Source: Halobacillus_B sp963739045 (lineage in GTDB: Bacteria > Bacillota > Bacilli > Bacillales > Halobacillaceae). From it: a stretch of DNA of 64,000 bases. The stretch lies in the NCBI GenBank assembly GCA_963739045.1, contig CAVTYY010000005.1, positions 124,001 through 188,000 of the forward strand, given 5' to 3'. Each line of letters begins with the position of its first letter. The stretch's first letter is position 1. Shown here piece after piece: positions 43,095 to 52,118 of this stretch. Position numbers and translations under genes: made by a program. Below the pieces are notes generated by a model that was not told where the DNA came from, searched no databases, and saw nothing but the letters and a program-made list of their open reading frames with translations.

Positions 43095-44057
43095 TTATGG
43101 GCAGTATAAACGTAATCTTTCTTGTATAACTTTAACTACTTCTTCTGGCATTTCTCTCACTTTGATCTCTCCCCCTAGAAAAAGCAGCCAACTTGCCATT
43201 TCGGTCAATTCTACAGGATTCTTCACATTGATAAATGTCTTAAGAATGGCGGTTGAGTGGTGAGGACTCGTATAAGAAAGGGAGGCTTTTAAGGGATGAT
43301 ATTTTTTGAACTGAGCTATCGCTGTTGGACCAAGTTCCAGGACAAGGTTGATCGATTCTTTCTGCTTACTTAGTAATTCTTCTATCTTTACTTTACTTAA
43401 TCCTTTTTTCATTTGGTAGGATTCAACATCCATGAGATGGTCGACAGGAAAAATCAGCTTCTTTTCTTCTTGCAAGTCAAAACCTTCAATCAACCAGAAG
43501 CTTTTTTCATGATAAAGATGCAATAGATAAATTTGGTGCGACTTTATGACGGTCTCTTCTTTGATTGTAATCTTTAAATAGCGATTTGAAAGAAGAGTTA
43601 GAATAAGTTTCTCGAGTATTGGATGGGGGAGGTCTGAGAGATTTAGTAGATCAGGGTTATGGGGATTGGTCCCTGAAAAAAGCAAAATTTGATTTAAAAG
43701 AACAAGGTCATCCTGCTGGTTTTCAGTAAGAAGTCCCAGCAATTTTTCGGCTAAAGACTGACGGCTCTTTAAATATGGGAGCTGCTGATTTCTTGTAGCC
43801 ATAAAGGCAATAAAAAGGGCTTTGACTTCGTTATCGGTAAAGTGAACATCTGGCAGGACGGAGTTGGACATAACAAAGTAACCCCCATCCCTTCCAACTT
43901 CAGCGACAAGGGGCATTCCCATGGATTCAATTTCTCTAATATCTCTGATAGCTGTCGAACGAGAGATGTTAAATTCCTGCATGATTTCAGTAATTGTAAA
44001 GTGGGCGCGGTTATTAATATAGCGCATAATAATATTAATCCGTTCAACTTTTTTCAT
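43095..44057 (-). CDS. HTH and WYL-domain regulator (YobV/YafY-like)
   Basis: 320 residues. The N-terminal winged helix (VERINIIMRYINNRAHFTITEI, NISRSTAIRDIREIESMGMPL) leads to GRDGGYFVM, followed by the WYL ligand domain (FWLIEGFDLQEEKKLIFPVDHLMDV) and a C-terminal WCX-like extension. It is divergent from an effector-binding-domain gene, the same arrangement as yobV-yobU in B. subtilis as I recall, and probably controls it. Confidence 0.85.
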   Translation of the reverse strand: MKKVERINIIMRYINNRAHFTITEIMQEFNISRSTAIRDIREIESMGMPLVAEVGRDGGYFVMSNSVLPDVHFTDNEVKALFIAFMATRNQQLPYLKSRQSLAEKLLGLLTENQQDDLVLLNQILLFSGTNPHNPDLLNLSDLPHPILEKLILTLLSNRYLKITIKEETVIKSHQIYLLHLYHEKSFWLIEGFDLQEEKKLIFPVDHLMDVESYQMKKGLSKVKIEELLSKQKESINLVLELGPTAIAQFKKYHPLKASLSYTSPHHSTAILKTFINVKNPVELTEMASWLLFLGGEIKVREMPEEVVKVIQERLRLYCP

Positions 44058-44167
44058 AGCGGCTCCTAAACAGTTTCAATTTTTGACATGATTTAAGGTT
44101 ATGATATACCTATCAAGTAAAGAAGACAATTCATTTGAAAAAATCTCTGAAAAAGGAAGGTATTAAA

Positions 44168-44653
44168 ATGGGAAATTATACTCTGGAGGAAAAAGAAAGC
44201 TTCACCGTTATCGGATTGGGAACAGAGCTTACGAGTGACTACACGGATTTTGCAGGTATAAATAAGGAAAAGTCCAGTTTTTGGCAGGCAGTCAGTGAAG
44301 ACGGCAGGCTTAGTACTTTAAAATCTATCGCTGCCAACGAGTACATTTTTGCCGTGAATGAAGCGGTGAATAACAAGATGATGCATTACGCTGGTGTCAT
44401 GCCAGAAGCCTTGGACCAAGCACCAGAAGATGCGAGAGTCATACATTTTCCTAAAGGGGAATACCTGGTGGTAAAAGGGGAAGGGCAGACCGCTGATGAA
44501 CTGCATATTACGCTTACAGGCACTGCCTTTGGCCAAGCACTCCCAGAAGCAAAGGAAGTGGACTATGTTGGCGGCCCAAATACTATGGTTGAGATGGAAC
44601 AGCGAGACGGCGTAGTTACTGGTGAAATGTGGATCCCTGTCGTTAGGAAATAG
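44168..44653 (+). CDS. GyrI-like effector-binding domain protein (YobU-like)
   Basis: 161 residues from MGNYTLEEKESFTVIGLGTEL. The single domain matches the AraC-type effector-binding (GyrI-like) fold, with FPKGEYLVVKGEGQTAD and a C-terminal MEQRDGVVTGEMWIPV. ATG at 44168 follows AAGGAAGG; an upstream in-frame ATG at 44135 has no site. It may sense or bind a small ligand with the divergent WYL regulator. Confidence 0.83.
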   Translation: MGNYTLEEKESFTVIGLGTELTSDYTDFAGINKEKSSFWQAVSEDGRLSTLKSIAANEYIFAVNEAVNNKMMHYAGVMPEALDQAPEDARVIHFPKGEYLVVKGEGQTADELHITLTGTAFGQALPEAKEVDYVGGPNTMVEMEQRDGVVTGEMWIPVVRK

Positions 44654-44674
44654 AAAAAGAAAGGAGAATTGAAC

Positions 44675-45139
44675 GTGTCCAATACCGTTGATTTCAAACA
44701 TGTATCTGAGGTCGGCTTAGATTCCTCGCCTGTATCAACAGAGCTTGCTGGTTTGCGTGCACATGAAGCCCGATACTTTAAGAATAAATATAACTATGAT
44801 TTTACGGTTGTACCCGCAAGCGAAAGTCAGGAGACCCTTGAATATGTGAGCCGAATCTTGAAAGAAGAACGTGATATTGAGTTTGCTGCCAAACCTTTAG
44901 AAACGTCAAGATTTCAATTGGAAAATATCAAATTTGCTTACGTCTTTTATGAAGACGGTCTTGAGGTCAATGTCATGTATACGGTTGACACCCCTAAGAA
45001 GCGAGCAGTTGGTTTTAAGCTTTCTGAGGGGATGGAAGTACCAAAAGAGTTAGAAGGAAAATTTAAGTTTGCAAGGCAGAAATCTAAACTTGCGGGAACA
45101 ATCCGCGGCTCATTTTTTGTAATTAAAGGAGAATATTAA
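44675..45139 (+). CDS. Uncharacterised protein following the YobU-like gene
   Basis: 154 residues from a GTG at 44675, seven bases after AAGGAGA; a TTG at 44669 is too close. It is a mixed alpha/beta protein with a repeated strand pattern (IKFAYVFYEDGLEVNVMYTVDTPKKRAVGFKL) and no signal peptide or membrane segment. It follows the effector-binding gene by 21 bases, so the two are probably one transcript. Family not recognised. Confidence 0.6.
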   Translation: MSNTVDFKHVSEVGLDSSPVSTELAGLRAHEARYFKNKYNYDFTVVPASESQETLEYVSRILKEERDIEFAAKPLETSRFQLENIKFAYVFYEDGLEVNVMYTVDTPKKRAVGFKLSEGMEVPKELEGKFKFARQKSKLAGTIRGSFFVIKGEY

Positions 45140-45203
45140 GGAAGGCAGTAAGGAGAATATTTTATTCTCATCCATTCGTATTTGACTGCTTCCTCCATTT
45201 AAG

Positions 45204-45240
45204 AAGGGCTTTCCTGGCATAAGGGAAGCTCTTTTATTTT
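45204..45240 (+). terminator. Terminator-like hairpin
   Basis: AAGGGCTTTCC pairs (two wobbles) with GGGAAGCTCTT, followed by TTATTTTTAG. A weaker pair (GGAAGGCAGT / ACTGCTTCC) lies just upstream. The rest of the 45139-45395 gap shows nothing else. Confidence 0.6.
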
Positions 45241-45394
45241 TAGTATTGTTTAATACCTGTTTTATTGAAATAATTGACAGTAGGTAAGAGGAGTGAGGTG
45301 GGGATGATTATTTGGGGAAGTATCCAGAGTCCACTGAAAGTCAGACTTTAAAACCTATAAGAGAAAGAATTTAACGGAAAGAAGTGTGGAGAAT

Positions 45395-46162
45395 ATGAAA
45401 GTTGCCTACTCCGTTACAGATCCTGCTAATTTAGATAATGTGGTGCTGCATGGAAATCAGCTATCTGAATTTATGGAGAAGTTTAAAGCTAAAATTAGTG
45501 AAGTAGGGAAGGTAAAAGAACCCAAGGGCATTATATATCATGACTTCAAATCGGCATCTTCAGTTTATTCAGATACGCCGCTGCCTGCTTATACTTCTAG
45601 AGAATTAATACATATCTGTCCTGAACTAGGCGTATGGAAAAGAATCTATTTGGATGCTATCCTTAATTCTAATTGTAAAGGTGCCCAAAGGTATTTTAAA
45701 GAACTGAACCTCACGGACATTGCTAGTATTATTGCTCATGAATGGACCCATCACTTAGAAATGTTCATTAACTTTGAGGACCATAACGATTCTAATATGT
45801 GGTTTGAAGAAGGTACCTGTTTTTATCTCCCAAGAAAGCTATTAATGGATAAAGATCAGTTTGCTAACATCCATACCGTAGAGAAGAATTTAATAGATGA
45901 GTATTCACATGCTTTTGGTGAGTACTCCCTGAAACAGTTTGGGGAATCGGATAAAGGTGGATTTTCAGGAGCTCTATTTGATTATTGGCGGGCTTCTTTT
46001 GCCATAACTTTTATCACTGAGCATTATCTGTCTGGAGAACCGATGGAACTATTAAAGTTATATGAAGAATGGAAGAAATCGAGTAATGACTACATCGATG
46101 ATTTTATTATTCAGACACTTCATTTATCAACTGAACAAGCTAAGAATTTATGGCTTACATAA
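45395..46162 (+). CDS. Putative zinc metallopeptidase (HExxH)
   Basis: 255 residues with a gluzincin-like site, ASIIAHEWTHHLEMFINFED, followed about 20 residues on by NMWFEEGTCFYLPR, whose glutamate could be the third zinc ligand. No signal peptide, so it acts inside the cell or is released otherwise. ATG at 45395 is preferred with TGTGGAGA upstream, a weak site. The exact family is not recognised. Confidence 0.7.
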   Translation: MKVAYSVTDPANLDNVVLHGNQLSEFMEKFKAKISEVGKVKEPKGIIYHDFKSASSVYSDTPLPAYTSRELIHICPELGVWKRIYLDAILNSNCKGAQRYFKELNLTDIASIIAHEWTHHLEMFINFEDHNDSNMWFEEGTCFYLPRKLLMDKDQFANIHTVEKNLIDEYSHAFGEYSLKQFGESDKGGFSGALFDYWRASFAITFITEHYLSGEPMELLKLYEEWKKSSNDYIDDFIIQTLHLSTEQAKNLWLT

Positions 46163-46163
46163 A

Positions 46164-46355
46164 ATTTCTAGTAATCTTTCTCACCTTGAACAAGGCTGCT
46201 CTTCCATGATCATTTCTCCAAAAGGAAAAGTTCTTAAGAGACTCCCCGCTGAGCAAACTTCCATAGAACGAATATCTATTGATTTAAAGGAAAATTCTGA
46301 TTGGTATTTAAGTCAGAACCGCAATGATGTAGTGCAAATCATGAGGAGCAATTAA
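46164..46355 (+). pseudogene. C-terminal remnant of a nitrilase-like amidohydrolase
   Basis: An open stretch with no start reads SMIISPKGKVLKRLPAEQTS then IERISIDLKENSDWYL. The first part is the strand pattern just after the catalytic region in carbon-nitrogen hydrolases. The Glu-Lys-Cys catalytic part is absent and the previous gene ends directly upstream, so this is probably the tail of a deleted gene. Confidence 0.4.
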
Positions 46356-46381
46356 AAATATAATCATTGGAGGTCTCCATA

Positions 46382-46936
46382 TTGGCAAAGGTAGTACTTG
46401 GAATGACTATGTCTTTAGATGGGTATATCAATGACAGAAGCGGCAGCGTGGGACGTCTGTACCGCGATTTGGACGAACTGCGCAACAGCGAACTATTACG
46501 GAACTCCATACAGCATACTGGAGCGGTGATCATGGGGAAAAACGCTTTTAACATGGCGGAAGATACAGATTGGTATGCGGGAAATTACGAATATCAAGTA
46601 CCCATTTTTGTCCTTTGCGGGAATAAACCGCAAAAGAATCCTAAAGAGACGGAAGATCTGACATTTACATTCGTGACTGAAGGGATTGAACATGCTATTA
46701 CCTTGGCAAAAGAAGCTGCAGGAGATAAAGAAGTTACGGTCATAGGTGGTGCAAGCACATTCCAGCAATGTATAAATTCCGCTCTGATCGACGAGCTGCA
46801 TATTGACATCATGCCTGTCCTTCTTGGGGAGGGGCTGAAACTGTTTGAACACATTGCTGAAATGCCGATAGAGTTGAAAAAGATCCGTGTAGTGGAAGTT
46901 GGAGAAAGAACATGTTTTCAATTTCGTATGGAATAA
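46382..46936 (+). CDS. Dihydrofolate-reductase-like (RibD C-terminal) family protein
   Basis: 184 residues from a TTG at 46382, eight bases after GGAGG. It shows VVLGMTMSLDGYINDRSGSVG, AVIMGKNAFNMAED, VIGGASTFQQCINSALIDELHIDIMPVLLGEG, the pattern of stand-alone RibD-C/YyaP-YwjB-type proteins. Such proteins bind NADPH; their substrates are mostly unknown. No riboflavin gene is nearby. Confidence 0.87.
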   Translation: MAKVVLGMTMSLDGYINDRSGSVGRLYRDLDELRNSELLRNSIQHTGAVIMGKNAFNMAEDTDWYAGNYEYQVPIFVLCGNKPQKNPKETEDLTFTFVTEGIEHAITLAKEAAGDKEVTVIGGASTFQQCINSALIDELHIDIMPVLLGEGLKLFEHIAEMPIELKKIRVVEVGERTCFQFRME

Positions 46937-46947
46937 AGGTGGTAAGA

Positions 46948-46980
46948 TGAGTTAATCCAATTTGGATTAACTCATTTTTA
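46948..46980 (+). terminator. Perfect palindromic terminator
   Basis: TGAGTTAATCCAA and TTGGATTAACTCA are fully complementary with almost no loop and are followed by TTTTTA, twelve bases after the RibD-like gene. Confidence 0.85.
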
Positions 46981-46984
46981 AATA

Positions 46985-47378
46985 GTAGTTCTTAGGAAAG
47001 GTAGAGTCATTTAGCTTTTTTAAGAAAAGTTGTCTAATAATAGAAATTTTTAGGTATTTATGTCGATTGTAAGGAACTTTCTTTTCTGAAACAATTGAAC
47101 TAGTTTCGTGAAATTTTGGAAAATAGTGGTTTAAAATCCGGTGATAGGTCTGACTGCTTTAACTATGCATCTTAATGTAGTGAGAGGTTGTGGCTCTCCG
47201 TATATGGGGAGCCAAACCTATGGAGACAATAGTAAGCAAATGAAAACGGGCCTCCTCTAATGAAAATAATTGGGAATGTAATGGTTTACCAAGATGGCAA
47301 GTACAATTAAAACTGTCGACGAGGAGACAATCACATGAAACTCCAAATAAATAAAAAATAGTTCATTAACTTTGCCAA
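46985..47378. other. AT-rich gap with a hairpin upstream of the LCP gene
   Basis: No gene. A GC-rich stem (GGCTCTCC / GGGGAGCC, 47191-47212) stands in an AT-rich background, flanked by AGGTTGTGG and CCAAACCTATGG, which could extend it. No known riboswitch consensus was recognised. It may be part of a long leader of the LCP gene. Confidence 0.4.
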
Positions 47379-47390
47379 AGGAGATTTACA

Positions 47391-48425
47391 GTGGAACATA
47401 ACTCACATACACGCCGAATTAGAAGAAGGAAAAGAAGGAAGAAGTGGAATGTAAAAAGAATTCTGTTTGTAATTTTTATCTTAATTCTGTTGGTCATCGG
47501 ATATACAGGCTTCCAATTTGCTGCTGGAAAGAATGAAGCTCAAAACAAGGTGCAGGCAGATGGAAACGGTCTAAATGAAATATCTAGTCAGTATAAGGAC
47601 GATTTCAAAGGTGTTAAAAGTAAGGATGGGAAGACTCGTGTATTGTTACTTGGTTCAGATCAAAGAGGAGAAGAAGCTGCTCGATCGGATACAATCATAA
47701 TAGCTCAGTATGATCCGAAAAAAGGAACGGCAAAGATGGCCTCAGTGATGAGAGATACCTATGTAAACATTCCAGGGCACGGGTACAACAAGATAAATGC
47801 AGCTTTTGCATTCGGTGGTCCTGAACTGTTGCGTAAAACGATATCCGAAAATTTCGGAGTGGACTTAGAGTATTATGCAATAGTTGATTTTAATGGTTTT
47901 ATCCAAATTACGAACACTCTTGCTCCAGATGGATTAAAAGTAAACGTGGAAGAGAATATGAAGTATAAAGATGGTTCTGGAACTATAGACCTTGATCTTA
48001 AAAAGGGAAAGCAAACCCTTGAAGGTGAAGATTTACTTGGGTACGCCCGTTACAGGTACGGAACAGATGGGGACTTTGGTCGAGTAAGACGACAGCAAAA
48101 GGTTATTAAACTATTAGAAAATGAACTGGTTTCTGTTAATGGTGTTATCAAAGCACCTAGGCTGCTTGGGAATATTGGTCCGTATTTAGATACAAATATG
48201 GAAGGAAAAGAAATCCTAAGTCTAGGGAAATCTTTTTTATTAAATCCAGTTGATGATATACAAACCGCTAGTGTCCCTGACCAAAATAAAGTTTGGCCTG
48301 AAAGGAAAGAGTATCCGGTAGGGTTGGTCGTAGCTCATAATGAGGCTCAAACTAAACAGGATATTCAAGCATTTTTACACGCTTCAGATACAAGTGAATC
48401 TGCGACTGGTAGCGGAAAACACTAA
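47391..48425 (+). CDS. LytR-CpsA-Psr (LCP) family protein
   Basis: 344 residues from a GTG with AAAGGAGA upstream. A very basic N-terminus (RRIRRRKRRKKWNVKR) precedes one membrane segment. The extracellular LCP domain has RVLLLGSDQRGEEAARSDTI, the arginine-containing MASVMRDTYVNIPG, KINAAFAFGGPELLRKTI and ARYRYGTDGDFGRVRRQQKV. LCP enzymes attach teichoic acids or other glycopolymers to peptidoglycan. Here the gene stands alone. Confidence 0.93.
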   Translation: MEHNSHTRRIRRRKRRKKWNVKRILFVIFILILLVIGYTGFQFAAGKNEAQNKVQADGNGLNEISSQYKDDFKGVKSKDGKTRVLLLGSDQRGEEAARSDTIIIAQYDPKKGTAKMASVMRDTYVNIPGHGYNKINAAFAFGGPELLRKTISENFGVDLEYYAIVDFNGFIQITNTLAPDGLKVNVEENMKYKDGSGTIDLDLKKGKQTLEGEDLLGYARYRYGTDGDFGRVRRQQKVIKLLENELVSVNGVIKAPRLLGNIGPYLDTNMEGKEILSLGKSFLLNPVDDIQTASVPDQNKVWPERKEYPVGLVVAHNEAQTKQDIQAFLHASDTSESATGSGKH

Positions 48426-48503
48426 GGGTGGTAGATTGGGTAATACCCTGATTAAATTTATATTTCGGTTAGATATTACTTGTTAATAAAGGGGGATAAG
48501 AAG

Positions 48504-49016
48504 ATGAAGGTCAGATTAAGGGAATATACAGAAGATTGGAAGAACATGTTTAATGAGGAAGCAGATGTATTAAGTACGATCTTCTACGATGAAATTCTTT
48601 CGTTTGAGCATTTCGGCAGCACATCTGTGCCGGGCATGAAAGCAAAGCCAGTGATCGATATGATGTGTATAGTAAAGGATATTGAAAAGATAGATGAATA
48701 TAATGAACAAATGCAATCATTAGGCTATGATGCAGCTGGTGATTGGGGGATTAAAGGAAGAAGATTATTTCGTAAAGGAGGAGACAAGAGGACTCACCAT
48801 ATTCATTTTTATCAAATGGATAACCCTCAAATCGAACGTCACTTGATAATGAGAGATTATCTCCTTTCAAATCCAAAGGAGGCAAAAAGGTACAGTCTGT
48901 TTAAAGAAGAACTGGCCGAGAAATATGAATTCACAAAGGATTACAGCCCTGCAAAAAAAGCATTTGTTTCAGAAATGGAGAAAAAAGCTATAGACTGGCG
49001 CGATAGTAAAGGGTAA
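48504..49016 (+). CDS. GrpB-family nucleotidyltransferase-fold protein
   Basis: 170 residues: VRLREYTEDWKNMFNEEADVL, then the nucleotidyltransferase-like core SFEHFGSTSVPGMKAKPVIDMM with G-S and D-x-x residues, HHIHFYQMDNPQIERHLIMRDYL and PAKKAFVSEME at the end. GGGGGATAAGAAG precedes ATG 48504. Related to GrpB and the C-terminal domains of some CoaE proteins; activity undefined. Confidence 0.88.
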   Translation: MKVRLREYTEDWKNMFNEEADVLSTIFYDEILSFEHFGSTSVPGMKAKPVIDMMCIVKDIEKIDEYNEQMQSLGYDAAGDWGIKGRRLFRKGGDKRTHHIHFYQMDNPQIERHLIMRDYLLSNPKEAKRYSLFKEELAEKYEFTKDYSPAKKAFVSEMEKKAIDWRDSKG

Positions 49017-49080
49017 AGTTCCTGCTTTACTTTTAAAATGTATTGCGATCAACTTTATTAAAGGCATTAGGGGTGGGTTC

Positions 49081-49902
49081 ATGAAGAATAAAATAATGAT
49101 AGCCGGGACAATTTCTCTATTGTTACTATCAGCTTGCGGTAACGAAAATAGTGATACTGCTCAGGGTTCTGAAAAAGAAAACAAGGAAGCTGAAAGTCAG
49201 CAAACAACGACGAAAGATGATCAGAGTAAAGTAAGTGAAAGTCAGCAAATCACAACTAACGATAAGAAGGAAACAGACGGAGAAATACATACTTCAACTG
49301 ATGATCAAGAAACAACGAGCTTTATGAATAGGCATTACACAAAAGATAAAATGAATGTAGAATACCCGCAATTGTCAAATGAAGATTCTGAGAAAGCAAA
49401 ACGAATTAACGGAGTTATTACAAAGGACGCGACGTATTTCTTTGAACATGGTTTGTATGATGGGTATTCAGGAGAAATAAAATATGACACCACGCTCCTT
49501 AATGATGAAATTGCTAGTTTTACCTATCAAGGACTCATAACCAGTCCAAATCAAAGTTATCCAGTCAACCTTTTTTATTCAACTATAGTTAATCTGCAAA
49601 CAGGTAAAAAGGAACGGTTACGTGATTTAGTCACGGTTGATGATAAATTTGTTAAGGCATTCAAAGAAGGGAAGATCTTATCAACCAACTCCTCTGATTA
49701 CAGTGAAGAAATAAAAAAATATCTATCAACATTAACGAATGAGGAGCTGGCCAGTAAACTTTCTCAAGCAGATGAAATGGAGGCTTCAACCGCCTTCACT
49801 TATTTAACGGACGATTCCATCGTTGTGGCTTTGGGAGTTCCGCATGCCTTAGGAGACTTTGTGCAAGTTGAGATGTCAAAAGAATATATTAAACAACAGT
49901 GA
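49081..49902 (+). CDS. Lipoprotein with DUF3298/RsiV-like domain
   Basis: 273 residues. A lipoprotein signal (IAGTISLLLLSACG) is followed by a 60-residue Lys/Glu/Gln/Thr-rich linker containing a repeated ESQQ-TT motif. The C-terminal domain runs from YPQLSNEDSEKAKRINGVIT through LFYSTIVNLQTGKKERLRDLV to FVQVEMSKEYI, matching the DUF3298-type domain of RsiV and PdaC. No sigma factor gene is nearby, so an anti-sigma role is not indicated. Confidence 0.8.
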   Translation: MKNKIMIAGTISLLLLSACGNENSDTAQGSEKENKEAESQQTTTKDDQSKVSESQQITTNDKKETDGEIHTSTDDQETTSFMNRHYTKDKMNVEYPQLSNEDSEKAKRINGVITKDATYFFEHGLYDGYSGEIKYDTTLLNDEIASFTYQGLITSPNQSYPVNLFYSTIVNLQTGKKERLRDLVTVDDKFVKAFKEGKILSTNSSDYSEEIKKYLSTLTNEELASKLSQADEMEASTAFTYLTDDSIVVALGVPHALGDFVQVEMSKEYIKQQ

Positions 49903-49916
49903 ATGATTAACCCAAA

Positions 49917-49953
49917 AAGGACCCTTGTAAAATGAACTTATAAGGGTTCCTAT
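49917..49953 (+). terminator. Terminator after the DUF3298 lipoprotein
   Basis: AGGACCCTTGTAA pairs with TTATAAGGGTTCC (minor mismatches), followed by TATTATTT. Confidence 0.75.
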
Positions 49954-50052
49954 TATTTGCACTGATGATCTAGTTTAACAACGAGGGAAATAGCGAATTA
50001 GAAGGTAAATGAATTGGAAAACTTTACATTTATAAGGGTGAATAGTATACAA

Positions 50053-50072
50053 ATGATTGATTAATCAATCAT
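50053..50072. promoter_or_regulatory. 20-bp palindromic operator before tetR-type gene
   Basis: ATGATTGATTAATCAATCAT is a perfect palindrome 32 bases before the regulator start. The core TGATTGATTAATCAATCA recurs at 52006-52023, just after the MFS gene. TetR proteins commonly bind such sites to repress their own operon. Confidence 0.75.
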
Positions 50073-50103
50073 TAATATACTATAGCTAAAGGAGTGCATA
50101 AGT

Positions 50104-50694
50104 ATGGCAATGCAGAAATCCATAGAAAAAAGAGAGAGAATACTTCAGGCGGGAATACAAACTTTTTCTGAGAATGGTTACTCAAATGCAACAATTAAGC
50201 AAGTAGCTAAAAAGGCCGGAGTAAGCTTCGGTACTGTTTTTACTTATTTTGAAAACAAGGAGGATCTTTTCAAAGCTTGTGTACTTGAGCCATTAGAGGA
50301 AGTCAAAACTGTAATGTTTAATACTCCTGAACCTTCCGAATATCCAACACAGCAGATTAAAGAAATTATCGAGAGACAGTTCCGCTTCTTTGCTCAACAA
50401 ACAACTTATGCACGGATGCTTCAATATGTTATCGGTCAGCCAGATCGATTCTACGATTTATTTATCGAACTTGATCAGTTTTCTATCCAACTAAGAGATG
50501 CTTTGCGACCACTTATATTAAAGGGACAAGAGACTGGAGAGTTAATTGAATTAGGACCCAATGATGTTAGTGATGCTTATCTATCCTTTATAAATGGGGT
50601 TCGCTTAACTATCACTGATTCAGCTGAAAATAAGGAACGTTGGGATATGTTTATTCGTCAAGCCTACTTACTATTTGGTCCGAAAAATTTATAA
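50104..50694 (+). CDS. TetR/AcrR-family transcriptional regulator
   Basis: 196 residues: N-terminal helix-turn-helix (ERILQAGIQTFSENGYSNATIKQVAKKAGVSFGTVFTYFENKEDLF), then an all-helical ligand domain. AAAGGAG precedes the ATG. The MFS transporter starts 15 bases after its stop codon. It very likely represses both genes through the upstream palindrome and is released by a compound the transporter exports. Confidence 0.93.
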   Translation: MAMQKSIEKRERILQAGIQTFSENGYSNATIKQVAKKAGVSFGTVFTYFENKEDLFKACVLEPLEEVKTVMFNTPEPSEYPTQQIKEIIERQFRFFAQQTTYARMLQYVIGQPDRFYDLFIELDQFSIQLRDALRPLILKGQETGELIELGPNDVSDAYLSFINGVRLTITDSAENKERWDMFIRQAYLLFGPKNL

Positions 50695-50709
50695 AAAGGA
50701 GGGATAGAG

Positions 50710-52002
50710 ATGTCATTTAAACAGCTTCATCCGAACGTTAAAATTAGGGTTTTCACTCAATTTTTCACTCAGTTTTCCAACATGATGGTCCTGCCATTTT
50801 TGACTATTTACTTTGTTCAAAAGGTAGGACAGACAGTTACGGGAACAATGGTTATCAGTCTCTTGTTATTTGGAATTTCTGGAGGGATAATTGGTGGATT
50901 CTTTTCAGATCGTATAGGGAGAAAACGTTTAATGGTTTGGGCAGAAGTTGGATCAGCCATTACTTATTTCATAATCGCTTGGTTCAATTCTCCTTGGTTA
51001 GGCGCTCCTTATTTAACCTACATCATTTTTATTTTTTGTATGTTTTTTGGGGGGGTTATTGGTCCGGTTTCTCATGCCATGGTGCTGGATGTGACTTCTA
51101 GTGAAAACCGTCGTTATGTGTTTACCTTAATATATTGGATAGGGAATATGTCTTCGGCAATTGCAGGAGTGTTAGGGGCAATTCTTTTCCAAAACTATCT
51201 ATTCCAATTATTTCTTGGCATTGCTGCAGTCTCTTTGTTATCTGCAGTCATTACCTTATTCTTCATCACAGAATCCTACATAATTAACCCACATGAACAA
51301 TTCCCAGAAAATCCCCGTATCAGCATATGGAGCAATTATAAAGCAGTTTTCCAAGATCGAATATTTCTAAATCTTCTCTTTGCAGGGATATTTATATTAT
51401 CACTTGAAGAACAACTCACTAACTTTATAGGAATACACTTAGTCAACAATATTGGAACCCAAAAATTGATATCGCTATCTTCATTTCATCTAAATGTCGA
51501 TGGTATATTAATGTTGGGAATTCTGAGATCTGAGAATACCTTTTTCGTAGTGTTTGCTGCTAGCTTTATTACATGGCTCGTGAAAAGATGGAGAAATAAA
51601 TCGGTTTTGCTAATTGGTTTAATTGCCTATACAATAGGGTACGCTTTGTTTACCATAGTTTCCTCTCCTTGGATTTTAATACTTTTGATGTCCATAGTGA
51701 CCATCGGAGAGCTAATGTACATTCCAATCAAGCAAAGCATGCTAGCAGATTTAGCTCCTGATAACAAAAGAAGCTCATACTTAGCAGTTTTTCAGCTCAC
51801 AGGGTATGTAGCAGTATTAGTAGCAGCATTGGGAGTAATTATAAGTGGGTTTATTCCTGCCTGGATGATGGGTGTGCAATATCTAATACTTGGTTCGATA
51901 GGGTTAATTCTTTTCTTAAAAGTTGATATTTATCTTCGCTCTCATAATACAGAATATAGAGTAGAGAAAAAGATGGGAAAATCTAAAGTTGAAAACCTTT
52001 AA
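50710..52002 (+). CDS. MFS multidrug-type efflux transporter
   Basis: 430 residues with about twelve membrane segments. The motif A loop (GGFFSDRIGRKRLMVWAE) lies between segments 2 and 3, and DLAPDNKRSSYLAVFQLTGY near segment 10 resembles the DHA1/YttB-like group. AAAAGGAGGG precedes the ATG. It is co-transcribed with the TetR regulator. The exported compound is unknown. Confidence 0.9.
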   Translation: MSFKQLHPNVKIRVFTQFFTQFSNMMVLPFLTIYFVQKVGQTVTGTMVISLLLFGISGGIIGGFFSDRIGRKRLMVWAEVGSAITYFIIAWFNSPWLGAPYLTYIIFIFCMFFGGVIGPVSHAMVLDVTSSENRRYVFTLIYWIGNMSSAIAGVLGAILFQNYLFQLFLGIAAVSLLSAVITLFFITESYIINPHEQFPENPRISIWSNYKAVFQDRIFLNLLFAGIFILSLEEQLTNFIGIHLVNNIGTQKLISLSSFHLNVDGILMLGILRSENTFFVVFAASFITWLVKRWRNKSVLLIGLIAYTIGYALFTIVSSPWILILLMSIVTIGELMYIPIKQSMLADLAPDNKRSSYLAVFQLTGYVAVLVAALGVIISGFIPAWMMGVQYLILGSIGLILFLKVDIYLRSHNTEYRVEKKMGKSKVENL

Positions 52003-52004
52003 AA

Positions 52005-52024
52005 ATGATTGATTAATCAATCAA
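52005..52024. promoter_or_regulatory. Second copy of the tetR-type palindrome
   Basis: ATGATTGATTAATCAATCAA begins two bases after the MFS stop codon and matches the 50053 site at 19 of 20 bases. It lies about 95 bases upstream of the MerR-type gene, so the same regulator could control that gene too. Confidence 0.65.
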
Positions 52025-52118
52025 TAAACCGTTTAAAAATTTGTAGAGGTTATTTAGAAAAAGAGTTGACAGTGACGCAGCGTAACAGCTTATCCTTTAA
52101 TTAAAGGAGGTGTAACAC

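Noticed and set aside
49190..49265. Tandem DNA repeat in the lipoprotein linker
   Set aside because: The ESQQ-TT similarity is only two imperfect protein-level units in a low-complexity linker.
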